A stretch of 64,000 nt of DNA from Leptidea sinapis (taxonomy: Eukaryota; Arthropoda; Insecta; Lepidoptera; Pieridae), in NCBI RefSeq assembly GCF_905404315.1, contig NC_066312.1, positions 16,603,001-16,667,000 on the forward strand, in the 5' to 3' direction. The stretch's first letter is position 1. The number at the start of each line of letters is the position of its first letter. The notes under the pieces were generated by a model. The model searched no databases, was not told where the DNA came from, and saw only the letters and a list, made by a program, of their open reading frames with translations. Positions 56,101-64,000 of the stretch are shown in pieces. A program made the position numbers and the translations under genes.

Positions 56101-59100
56101 TTAGCGCCTAGGTTTTTGGCAAAATTACTGACAGTGTCTTTTTTGGTGTATATAGTTGTGGGGTTTAATTAAGAGATTATTGTATTCCAGGTGTTAGATA
56201 ATTTTAGACCGTCTTCTCTATTAAAATTTGGATGTTTTTTTAATTTCGATGGCTTCACGTACCAGTCTTGGGAGAAATCTATTCTCTTGTACCAAAACTT
56301 TTGGTTAGTCGAACCGGATGTAGTGGTTAGGACGGTATGTTATGTGTTCACATACAGCTGACTTAGAGTGAGTCTGTGTTTGATATCCGCAATGTGTTCT
56401 TTAACGGCCGTTTTTATTAACGTATCTCTAGTTACGGATGCTATCACCGTTTAATGACAAAATCTTATCTATCCATAGTTATGTCCAATATAGTTATAGC
56501 CCAATGCTGTATGTCGATAGGTTATTGAAATGTAAGTAAGCGTGAAAGGATAGATTTGTCTACCTCAGTAAGTTAAACTTAGGATAGGTTATTGAAGACG
56601 GCCGTAAGTAGGCTTGAGATATTGCGATTAGTTTGCACAATGTAAGACAAAAATCTAATGTAAAAACAGTTACAATTACACGCGTTTTAATCCTTTAAAA
56701 GTGTTTTATTTGTATTATTAAATGTGTAACACTCGCGCTAGTAAAAAAAAAGCTAATACGAGTCTATCAGGTATTTTAACTATGAACTGTGCATATTATG
56801 ATGGTAGTTATTAATATTTCTTAAGTTGTCTACATTCATTTGAACATTGAACCTTGAACTAATGTTGTTTATAAGAAAGTTTTTTAATTACATAAATGTT
56901 TAACATACTTACCATGTTTGGAGTTCTGTCTATGCTGTCCTCGTCCAGATTTTCGCCCAACTAGTCTATCATAAAGCGACATTTTATGATGAGCAGTAGG
57001 TATATTAGCCTGGCCAGCCTCAGGACTAGAATATACAACAGAATTGTGGCGGTTCCTTGCGAACAAACCACCAGAAGAATAAGCCGTGGATGCGGATCGT
57101 ACTGATCCCATTCGGGATATTTGCCTTTGGAACCAATTCTTACGTCGTTCGACAAGGGGAGTGTCTACGCTTTCCTGAAATCAAACACATATTTTAACAC
57201 TTAACTGGTGACCCACCTTCGCATCGTTTACCCTACGATCGAAAAAATTTCGTATTATATTTTTTCTGTTGTTCCTCTTAAGGTTTTGCCAGCGTTATCA
57301 ATGTCATTGCCAAAAAAATAAGACTTGTCCGACTAAGTAAATCTTAGAGGCTTTAACTGAGGGAGAACAAGAGAGGATTTTGGGGAAATAATCATGCGTG
57401 GCAGATGATTACTACGGAAACCTGCGTCCATCAGATTTGTAAAAGAATTGATGATCAGGAATACTAAAGCGCGTCAGAATAAGGGCTAATTATGAGTTTT
57501 AAAGAATTAAGTGAACTCTTTTGAGGTTAACTTTTGCCCACATCCATTACAGCTTTTAAGATCCACCAATCAAGTCTTATAATGTGCCAACGTAAGAATG
57601 CACTGTGGAGGAACGTCACACATCGAGATGGTGAGGATGACGTCTAAGTTACCAACTTAAAATATACTTACATAGTCTGCATAGGTTTCATCTAGACTTT
57701 TCCTTGGTATTTGAACGTTAGCGTACACTGCGTCTTCTGCCTTCACTTTATAATGATCGGCAGAACACGGCGGTTCGTGTCTCCTGTAATGTTCTGAAGC
57801 CACTGTGTATGGCAGATCTTTGGGAACAACCTCCTCCCAATATTGATCCTTCAGGAGTTCCGGATGTTCCTCATGCATCTCGTCAACAATCATATAGGCT
57901 GCCTGGAATTATAACAAAATATACTTTACGAATGTGTTGAATTAGTTTGAAACAATGTAGCTAAAATTATAAACATTGTGGTAAACAGGGCCTTATCGCA
58001 TTAGCCTACGACTAGGTTTAGATTTAGAGGACCGCGTCCGCATCTATTCGTGTGTCTACAGGTCCCATAGTGGTAACGCAGAAACCGATCATCTCATGGG
58101 CTGCGTTCAAGCGGCAATTGACGACTACTTGCACAGATCCCCTCCGCTGAAATCGTAGTCTTGGGTGATTTCAACGGGCACAATGCCGAATGGCTTGGAT
58201 CACGTACCACAGACTACGCAGGGCGATCTGTGCATAATTTTACATTGGCGTATGGTCTGTCCCAATTGGTTGAGTCGCCAACGCGGCTCCCGGATGGGGA
58301 TAGCCACATGCCGTCCTTATTGGATCTTCTGCTGACTACACATCCCGATGGTTACCAGGTCTTTGTCGACGCCCCTCTCGGAACGTCCGACCATTGCCTG
58401 GTCAGGAGTGTAGTGCCTATCCGACGCCAACGTCGCAGACCACCAGCGACCCGCCGCGTTTGGCACTACAAGTCAGCAGATTGGGATAGGATGCGTTCCT
58501 TTTTTGCATCCTACCCTTGGGGCAGGGGTTTCCCTTCGGATGATCCTAGTGCCTGCGCCGTTGCAGTAGCCGATGTGATACTGCAGGGCATGGATATTTT
58601 TATAACAAGCTCTGTAGTACCGATCGGTGGCAGATCACAGCCCTGGTTCGATGCGTCAGTTAAAGCAGCATCTGACTGCAAAAAACAGGCGTATCGAACT
58701 TGGGTTGCGGCGCTGGGCACAAAGGATCCGAACTGCACAGTTCTTAAGAGGAAATACAACCGTGCCTCCAGATTTTTTAAGCGGCAAATCACCCGTGCAA
58801 AGTCAAAACACGTCGTCAAAATCGGCGAGCAGCTTTCCAGTTACCCGACCGGAACACGCAAGTTCTGGTCGTTGTCGAAAGCTGCTCTTGGTAACTTCAG
58901 CCAGCCGTCCATGCCGCCGTTGCACATGAGGAATGACACCCTGGCCCATACGGCAAAAGAGAAAGCTGATCTCTTGTGCACTCTTTTCGCCTCCAACTCG
59001 ACTCTTGACGACTACGGAAAAACACCGCCGACCATCCCGCGGTGTCAGAGCTCTATGCCTGAAGTACAGTTCAGACAGAAAACTGTTAGGCGAGCTCTGT

Positions 59101-62100
59101 TTTCGTTGGACGTCAGGAAGTCGAGCGGGCCGGATGGCATTTCTCCAATCGTGCTTAGAACGTGTGCCCCTGAGTTGACGCCGGTGCTAACGCGTTTATT
59201 CCGGCACTCTTATTCTAAAGGCGTAGTTCCTGACTCATGGAAGTCAGCCCTTTTGCATCCGATCCAAAAAAAGGAGACAGTTCGGATCCGGCAAACTACA
59301 GGCCTATTGCTATTACCTCCCTGCTCTCCAAAATCATGGAGAGCATAATTAGCCGTCAGCTCTTGGTATATCTAGATGGTCACCAGTTGATCAACGACCG
59401 ACAATACGGGTTTCGCCATGGTCGGTCGGCAGGTGATCTTCTGGTATACCTAACACATAGATGGGCAGCGGCTATTGAAAGCAAGGGGGAAGGCCTGGCA
59501 GTTAGCCTGGATAAAGCGAAGGCCTTTGATCGTGTATGGCACAAGGCGCTCCTCTCCAAACTTCCATCATTTGGGCTTCCCGAGAGCTTGTGCAAGTGGA
59601 TCTCCAGCTTCCTCACTGGGCGCAGCATACAGGTCGTTGTCGACGGATATTGCTCGAACCCGAAGCCCGTGAATGCTGGAGTGCCCCAAGGCTGTGTGCT
59701 GTCTCCCACGCTGTTTCTTCTGCATATCAATGACATGTTGGACAACATTCATTGCTATGCAGACGATAGCACTGGTGATGCCGTATACACTGGCCATGCA
59801 GGTCTCTCTCGGGAAATCGTCGACCAATGCCAGGAGAAACTTGTGTCTTCTATCGAGTCCTCTCTTGAGAAGGTCGCGGAATGGGGAAAATTGAACCTTG
59901 TCCAATTTAACCCCCAGAAGACTCAAGTTTGCGCATTTACCACAAAAAAAACCCCATTTGTCGTATCACCGCTCTTCGAGAACACTTCTCTTAAAGCCGC
60001 GCTTAGTATCGGAATACTGGGTCTCGAAATCTCGAGCGGTTGCCAGTTTCGTGGTCATCTGGAAGGCAAAGCCAAATTGGCTTCAAAGAAACTGGGCGTC
60101 ATTAATAGAGCACGGCAATACTTCAAGCCGGCCCACATACTAGCGCTCTACAAAGCGCAGGTCCGGCCACACATGGAGTATTGCTGTCATCTCTGGTCTG
60201 GCGCACCCCAGTATCAGCTCGATCCATTTGACCGCGTGCAACGCAGAGCAGCTCGAATTGTTGGGGACTCAGTGCTCTGTGAACGGCTGGATCACTTGGC
60301 GTTGCGTAGAGACGTCGCTTCATTGTGTGTCTTCTACCGCATTTATCACGGGGAGTGTTCCGAAGAGCTGTTTAACCTGATTCCTGCCGCCGAATTCCAC
60401 CTTCGCACGACACGCCACAAGTTAGGATATCATCCTCACCATCTGGATGTGTGGCGGTCCTCCACAGTGCGGTTTTCTAGGAGCTTTCTTCCACGTACTA
60501 CAAAGCTGTGGAATGAGCTTCCTTGTGCAGTATTTCAGGGACGATACGACATGGGTACCTTCAAAAAAAGCGCGTACACCTTCCTTAAAGGCCGGCAACG
60601 CTCCTGTGATTCCTCTGGTGTTGCAAGAGATTGTGGGCGGCGGTGATCACTTAACAACAGGTGACCCGTACGCTCGTTTGTCCTCTTATTCCATAAAAAA
60701 AAAAGGGTTGATATGTAAAAATTACTTTGTTTCGGTCTGATGGGGGCCGTAGCTAGTGAAATTTACTGGGCAAATGAGACTTTACATCTTATGTCTCAAG
60801 GTAACGAGCGCAATTGTAGTGCCGCTCAGATTTTTTGGGCTTTTCAAGAATCCTGAACGGCACTGCATTGTAATCCGCAGTGCGTATCAATTACTATCAC
60901 CTGCACGTCCTACTCGTCTCGTTTCGTATTTTCATAAAAAAAAACTCATTAGTCCAGTAATTTCACTAGCTATGGCGCCTATCAAACCGAAGCACATTAC
61001 AGCTTGACCGTAGAAAAAGGCGCCGTGTGAAGCGTTAGGCCTCTTATCATACTGACACTGCTGATGATGTCGAATAATATCAGATATACCATCTGCTCGT
61101 ACTTGCACTCACTGGAATACATATTTTTACATTTACAAGTTGAACTACAGTGTTATAAGCATGGCCATAATACGTCTAAACTTGTTTTTCTCACCTCTTC
61201 TTATAAACCAAAATATACTCTATAAAGTGAAAGGAGAAGATGGAGATATATACAAAAGGCGATGTCACACTGGCGGCAGCTGTCTTCCGCTTCATCGGTT
61301 GACGAGTTCGGCTGTTAATCTGTACCATTACTGTGTGAATATTAGTCAATGGGTATATTGTCGATATCAATTTAACTTTTCAATACACTTGCTCGTAAAG
61401 TAAGCCTTTTCAGGTTGAGCTTTGAAGTGGAAAAAAAGTCATTGACACTCTATTAAATCAACATTTAAAGCTACACCGTTTTATAAATTAATTTAATTAC
61501 AATTTAATAAGTAAAGTGATGCAACAAAAGTACTCACACGTCAAACACTACAATTACAAATAAATATGGATTTATAAGAAGAAGCTCAAGAGTTATTAAG
61601 TAGAGTAGATGCAGTAGTATTTACCTTAATATGCCTATCTATCAACCAATTAAGTTCAATATCGTCATCATCTTCTCCAAATGGATTTATTAACACCTCA
61701 GCTACCTTCAACCATCCCACGTAAAAGCAAAACTGAAAAATAAATTGAAGTTTTTAGTATTTTCTACAGCAACATACCATCTTCCAACACGAAATCTTGA
61801 AAATATATTTAAGGATCGCATAGCTGAAGCCATCAGCAGAGTTGACGTGACGCAGCTGTTCTCCAATAGTGGGTGATATATTATTTATTAATATGTAGAG
61901 GGTGGCTATTTAGCTAGGAGTCCTAGTATAACTGAGTCCAGAATTGAACCATTGTGTTCGCCACTCATATTTATAGCTCGTCGTCAAACCCTGCCGCATT
62001 TACAAACCGCAGTATCTTCTTGACGCGAGTATTACAAGCAAAACCTGGGAGCAGGGTGTAGGCGCCAAGCGCGCTTATGCAACCGCACAGGAGATGAAGA

Positions 62101-62899
62101 GGCATTTCATCGGCGACAATGCAAAATCTGTTATTTCTTTCGTTTTTGATTCCGACCACACTGAGGTACTTGTTGAGGCGGCAGTGCTGACATATATGGT
62201 GCCAGGTAGTATTTTAAATCACGGCTTTACCCTTTGTCAGATCAGTTCATAGATGCAGCACTGATCACCTGATGTTTGGGGAACCTTTTGAATATGATTG
62301 ACGTAGAGCTGTGCAAGTTACTACTACTTTAGAAGAAAAAAAAACCTGAGGTAAGCAAGAAATTTTTACTATATAACTCTATAGTTATCTAAATATCTAT
62401 TGTATTTTTGGGATCCAGTAGGGTCATTCATAATGAAGTACATTGATAGTATGTACGTATTCTCTCCGGAGAAAAGAAATTTCAAAGAGCTATCTAGATT
62501 ATATCTGCCACCGTATCTTCAATGATCAAGGTATTCATTCAATCACAGTTTTATATTTTTTTCTATTTAATAAAATATTTTTATGAATAAAGTAAAAACA
62601 GCAAACAATAGTCAAAGTAATACACCATAATAGACAATTTGTTTTAGCAACAGAAAGACCATCTCGGTTTAAAAAGATTTAACATTGAAGTGATAGATGA
62701 TAGTGTCAAAAATACTAAATACATGAGAAAAATAAAGTTTAAAATTAATAACAGAAAAGAAGAAATTTACCTGCAAGGCTGTGAACAATGGAAAGTATAC
62801 ATCAGGTTCGTATTTAGAGGTACTTCCGGACGCTGGTGGTACCAACTGACGACCCATTAGAGCTGCTACGAAGTATGTGTACAGCGCAAGAGTCACAAC
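52925..62899 (-). CDS. Best1: Bestrophin-family Ca2+-activated chloride channel, 3' six coding exons (partial)
   Basis: Exons, minus strand: 62899-62771, 61732-61625, 57902-57672, 57174-56913, 55835-55539 and 53178-52925. All are GT-AG and join in phase, giving 426 codons plus TGA. The first visible exon starts at VVTLALYTYFVAALMGRQLV, corresponding to the region after the VYTQ motif, so roughly the N-terminal half is off the right edge. Then come FYVGWLKVAEVLINPFGEDD with the acidic Ca2+ clasp (DDDD), MIVDEMHEEHPELLKDQYWE, and a long variable cytoplasmic tail with RMGSVRSASTAYSSGG and KMSLYDRLVGRK, which resembles insect bestrophin 1. In the family, five subunits form a plasma-membrane anion channel opened by cytosolic Ca2+. 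Introns hold a Tc1, a Penelope-like remnant and a LINE. Naming it Best1 rather than a paralogue rests on the tail and is less sure than the family. Confidence 0.93.
53540..54535 (+). pseudogene. Tc1-like transposase, several frameshifts
   Basis: In order: EMQRAVGMLQAGSNQSQVPQ and HFGIHRSVICCLWQRY (helix-turn-helix), TREICLGLQNLSGVDVSSQT then VRNRLHE, MDKIMFFDESRFGFRPDTRR (first catalytic Asp), a tract around GSTVMVWAGI, LVHDNARSHTARRTSQYL (second Asp), EHAWDMLQRRV (the catalytic Glu block, in a shifted frame) and RCRQVLNSRGGHTLY at the end. The DD..E arrangement is that of Tc1. At least four shifts make it inactive. Lies in the last bestrophin intron, opposite strand. Terminal inverted repeats were not located. 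Confidence 0.82.
55539..55835 (-). CDS. Best1: Bestrophin exon: cytoplasmic tail, part 2
   Basis: Acceptor ACTTTAG|GTCC, donor TCAAA|GTAAGA; 297 bases. Encodes PKSNGSAIPTTLRNRPRIPT, ENRFSMGMQNMGVIMAHQGY and ALAQAVLSPNLAQ. Confidence 0.88.
55911..56712 (-). mobile_element. Penelope-like element remnant with inverted terminal arms
   Basis: Arms 55911-55975 and 56649-56712 are inverted copies (AAATAAAACACTTTTAAAGG, then GCGTGTAATTGTAACT). Between them the minus strand at about 56425-56169 encodes AVKEHIADIKHRLTLSQLYV and, after shifts, IKLKKHPNFNREDGLKLSNT-like sequence ending WNTIIS-stop. This matches the C-terminus of the GIY-YIG endonuclease of Penelope-like elements (KEHIxDI..., KHPxNxNRxDG...LSxxW). 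The reverse transcriptase is absent. A degenerate hammerhead-like motif lies near the left arm. Confidence 0.75.
56003..56046 (-). ncRNA. Degenerate hammerhead-like motif of the Penelope-like element
   Basis: Minus strand: CCCCCTGACAATGAGATCTG, then GAAAGGTTTTGAAACGTCGA and GTTAAC. A GAAAC-GTC half-core is intact, but the CUGANGA half is interrupted by three extra bases (CTGA-CAA-TGA), so activity is unlikely. Confidence 0.4.
56913..57174 (-). CDS. Best1: Bestrophin exon: cytoplasmic tail, part 1
   Basis: Acceptor TTTCAG|GAA, donor CATG|GTAAGT; 262 bases. Encodes ESVDTPLVERRKNWFQRQIS, RMGSVRSASTAYSSGGLFAR and KMSLYDRLVGRKSGRGQHRQ. Ser/Arg-rich, with many potential phosphorylation sites. Confidence 0.9.
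57672..57902 (-). CDS. Best1: Bestrophin exon: post-clasp domain
   Basis: Acceptor ATTCCAG|GCA, donor GACTAT|GTAAGT; 77 codons in phase 0: AAYMIVDEMHEEHPELLKDQ, YWEEVVPKDLPYTVASEHYR and SLDETYADY. The preceding intron (57903-61624) is enlarged by a LINE and two SINE copies. Confidence 0.92.
57990..60706 (+). mobile_element. LINE-A, longest copy in the window
   Basis: 5' truncated inside the endonuclease domain (first recognisable residues DLEDRVRIYSCVYRS near 58030). The 3' end is complete: GTGATCACTTAACAACAGGT, GACCCGTACGCTCGTTTGTC and CTCTTATTCCATAAAAAAAA. It lies in a bestrophin intron, antisense to the gene. It is the reference for all LINE-A fragments here. Confidence 0.92.
58161..60646 (+). 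pseudogene. LINE-A ORF2: endonuclease plus reverse transcriptase, frameshifted
   Basis: Frame 1 (58161-59348): MGDFNGHNAEWLGSRTTDYA (APE), DLLLTTHPDGYQV, GTSDHCLVRSVVPI (catalytic SDH), then RT fingers VRRALFSLDVRKSSGPDGIS. Frame 2 (59237-60646): KKGDSSDPANYRPIAITSLL, NDRQYGFRHGRSAGDLLVYL, AKAFDRVWHKALLSKLPSFG, VNAGVPQGCVLSPTLFLLHI, HCYADDSTGDAVYTG (catalytic YADD), KLGVINRARQYFKPAHILAL, RPHMEYCCHLWSGAPQY and FLPRTTKLWNELPC. The shift is in an A7 run near 59265; another lies near 58135 upstream. Endonuclease nicking and target-primed reverse transcription are the family functions. Only two small indels separate this from an open frame, so it is fairly recent. CR1/Daphne-like by motif. Confidence 0.9.
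60722..60944 (+). mobile_element. SINE-B copy, 5' truncated
   Basis: TTGTTTCGGTCTGATGGGGG, GTAGCTAGTGAAATTTACTG, AGCGCAATTGTAGTGCCGCT and CGTCCTACTCGTCTCGTTTC, then an A-run. It begins 16 bases after the poly(A) of the LINE-A copy. Confidence 0.82.
60951..61037 (-). mobile_element. SINE-B fragment, tail-to-tail with the previous copy
   Basis: Minus strand: GGCGCCTTTTTCTACGGTCA, GCTGTAATGTGCTTCGGTTT and GCGCCATAGCTAGTGAAATT, followed by ACTGGACTAA, where similarity stops. Confidence 0.75.
61038..61624. other. Bestrophin intron, nothing recognised
   Basis: The 87-codon frame at 61140 has no recognisable motif. Confidence 0.4.
61625..61732 (-). CDS. Best1: Bestrophin exon: Ca2+ clasp
   Basis: Acceptor TTTTTCAG|TTT, donor ATTAAG|GTAAAT; 36 codons in phase 0. 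Encodes FCFYVGWLKVAEVLINPFGE, then DDDDIELNWLIDRHIK. The acidic run is the most conserved bestrophin signature. Confidence 0.92.
61971..62196 (-). pseudogene. LINE ORF2 C-terminal zinc-binding tail remnant
   Basis: The frame reads CQHCRLNKYLSVVGIKNERN, NRFCIVADEMPLHLLCGCIS, then TRVKKILRFVNAAGFDDEL-stop. The CxxC...H...C spacing and HLLCxC motif are typical of the C-terminal zinc-binding tail of some insect LINE ORF2 proteins with an RNase H region. The rest of the element is not seen. Lies in a bestrophin intron on the same strand. Confidence 0.62.
62771..62899 (-). CDS. Best1: Bestrophin exon: late transmembrane segment
   Basis: Acceptor ATTAAAG|GTT, donor CAG|GTAAAT; 43 codons in phase 0, from VVTLALYTYF to VYFPLFTALQ. 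Carries the conserved GRQ after the helix. Confidence 0.9.
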
Positions 62900-62975
62900 C
62901 TTTAATTTATACAATCAAATAATTAGCTATAGGTACATATCTTATATCTTTAACGAGCAATTCTTGTATATATAT

Positions 62976-63214
62976 ATTTTTTTTTTATGGAATAGGAGGA
63001 CAAACGAGCGTACGGGTCATCTGTTGTTAAGTGATCACCGCCGCCCATACTCTCTTGCAACACCAGAGGAATCACAGGAGCGTTGCCGGCCTTTAAGGAA
63101 GGTGTACGCGCTTTTTTTGAAGGTACCCATGTCGTATCGTCCCGGAAACACCGCACAAGGAAGTTCATTCCACAGCTTTGTAGTACGTGGAAGAAAGCTC
63201 CTTGTAAACCGCAC
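62976..63214 (-). mobile_element. LINE-A 3' tail
   Basis: Inverted tail ATGGAATAGGAGGACAAACG, then GCGTACGGGTCATCTGTTGT and the end of ORF2 up to CTTTGTAGTACGTGGAAGAA. Close to consensus; 5' truncated next to a TA repeat. Confidence 0.88.
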
Positions 63215-63216
63215 CG

Positions 63217-63246
63217 CATATATTATATATATGTAATATATATATA

Positions 63247-63278
<32 letters not shown>

Positions 63279-63312
63279 ATATATATATATATATATAATA
63301 TATTATATATAA
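63217..63312. repeat. (TA)n low-complexity repeat
   Basis: About 95 bases of almost pure TA/AATATAT between the LINE tail and a Helitron-like element. Confidence 0.92.
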
Positions 63313-63500
63313 GAGATTTCTACGTATATAGTCACTCATCACGACATCTCTCGAACCATTAGGCGTAGAGACTTGAAATTTGGTAGGAATATTCCTTACC
63401 GCCGAGTAGAGAGAAGTAAAAGTAAGAACGGATTTTACGAAATTCCACCCGCAACAGATTTTTTTAATATGAACAGAACAACGTCTGTCGAGTCAGCTAG
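63305..63500 (+). mobile_element. Helitron-like short element (uninterrupted copy)
   Basis: Ends CGTCTGTCGAGTCAGCTAG followed by host T (63501). Its start merges with the TA repeat (ATAAGAGATTTCTACGTATA). The inverse of the 11538-12569 copy without its foldback insert, and so supplies the near-empty site. Confidence 0.72.
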
Positions 63501-63519
63501 TACAATATATGTACTTACT

Positions 63520-63645
63520 TAAACATATGATGACCATGACTCGGTAAATAAACATCCATATGCATCATATAAATGATTGCACCTACCGGGATTCGAACCC
63601 GGGACCTCTAGCTTAGTAGTCAGGGTCACTAACCATTCGGCTATA
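63520..63645 (-). mobile_element. tRNA-derived SINE, second copy
   Basis: Minus strand: TAGCCGAATGGTTAGTGACC (A-box region), then B box GGTTCGAATCC and the same downstream tail as 9895-10028. Confidence 0.72.
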
Positions 63646-64000
63646 TTTATATTAACATTCTGAATAAAACTCGACTTAATACTTTACGTGACAATCTACC
63701 TAGACTGTGACGTAAACGAAATCTGCGCGCATGTAATCTACCACGGACGGCAGTTCGTAACGACATAATACGATCGATAAGAATTCAAGTGTGAAGTAAT
63801 TGGTTACCTTCGGTATCTAAATTGTATTCGCCCGTATGTTTATATGAATACAAAAGGAAATAAGTACCACGAAACAGCATCACGTATGTGTAACATTGCT
63901 TATCGTACGTTCTACTTACCAGTTTGCGTAATAAGCCGTAACTCTAAATTCTGGTTAACTAAATAATGATGTAAAATAAAACTTGGATGTTTAACTTATT
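63646..64000. other. Bestrophin intron, nothing recognised
   Basis: No exon of the bestrophin N-terminus was found here. Confidence 0.4.

Noticed and set aside
58161..60646. Intact, currently mobile LINE
   Set aside because: The copy is 5' truncated and has at least two frameshifts, so it cannot supply its own proteins.
1..64000. CRISPR arrays, operons or other prokaryotic features
   Set aside because: None seen; splice sites, LINE/SINE content and intron structure show this is animal nuclear DNA.

Overview
The window is nuclear DNA of an insect, almost certainly a lepidopteran. The evidence is eukaryotic intron-exon structure (GT-AG introns, phase-consistent joins), an AT-rich background, and dense dispersed repeats of kinds common in moths and butterflies: APE-type LINEs with a shared 3' tail, tRNA-derived SINEs, short Helitron-like elements ending in CTAG, mariner/Tc1, hAT and Penelope-like remnants. 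Species cannot be fixed from sequence alone.

Two conserved host genes are recognised, both on the minus strand and both cut by a window edge. At the left (2268-3824) are the first four coding exons of Unr/CSDE1, a cold-shock-domain RNA-binding translational regulator; the rest lies left of base 1. At the right (52925-62899) are the last six coding exons of a bestrophin chloride channel; its N-terminal exons lie beyond base 64000. Bestrophin introns hold a Tc1 copy, a Penelope-like remnant, a nearly complete LINE, SINEs and LINE tails.

Between them (about 25.3-29.7 kb) is a divergent pair of single-exon genes, each with one KH domain of the same subtype: a 202-residue protein (minus) whose GXXG loop is degraded, and a 915-residue protein (plus) made of a long Tyr/Asn/Ser-rich disordered region with about 53-residue repeats followed by a C-terminal KH domain. 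I do not recognise an orthologue of either. Possible exons of unidentified genes, all minus strand, lie at 22147-22420, 24536-24791 (a transmembrane segment ending in a consensus donor) and 36556-36632 (a GC-rich candidate microexon).

The rest is a mosaic of decayed mobile DNA with several readable nesting events: a DD41D mariner inside a palindromic foldback repeat (6.8-8.5 kb); a foldback mariner derivative with 255-bp arms inserted at a TA inside a Helitron-like copy (11.5-12.6 kb), whose near-empty site is preserved at 63.3 kb; a Helitron-like element inside a LINE 3' end (45.0-46.0 kb); and a LINE inserted into another copy of its own family (46.4-47.9 kb). Two hammerhead-ribozyme-like motifs occur, one well formed at 20425-20478 and one degenerate within the Penelope-like remnant near 56.0 kb. 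A tandem array of exactly 100-bp period lies at 17.5-17.8 kb. Family names: 'LINE-A' is the CR1/Daphne-like LINE with the GGTGACCCGTACGCTCG tail; 'SINE-B' is the repeat carrying GTTTCGGTCTGAAGGGC.
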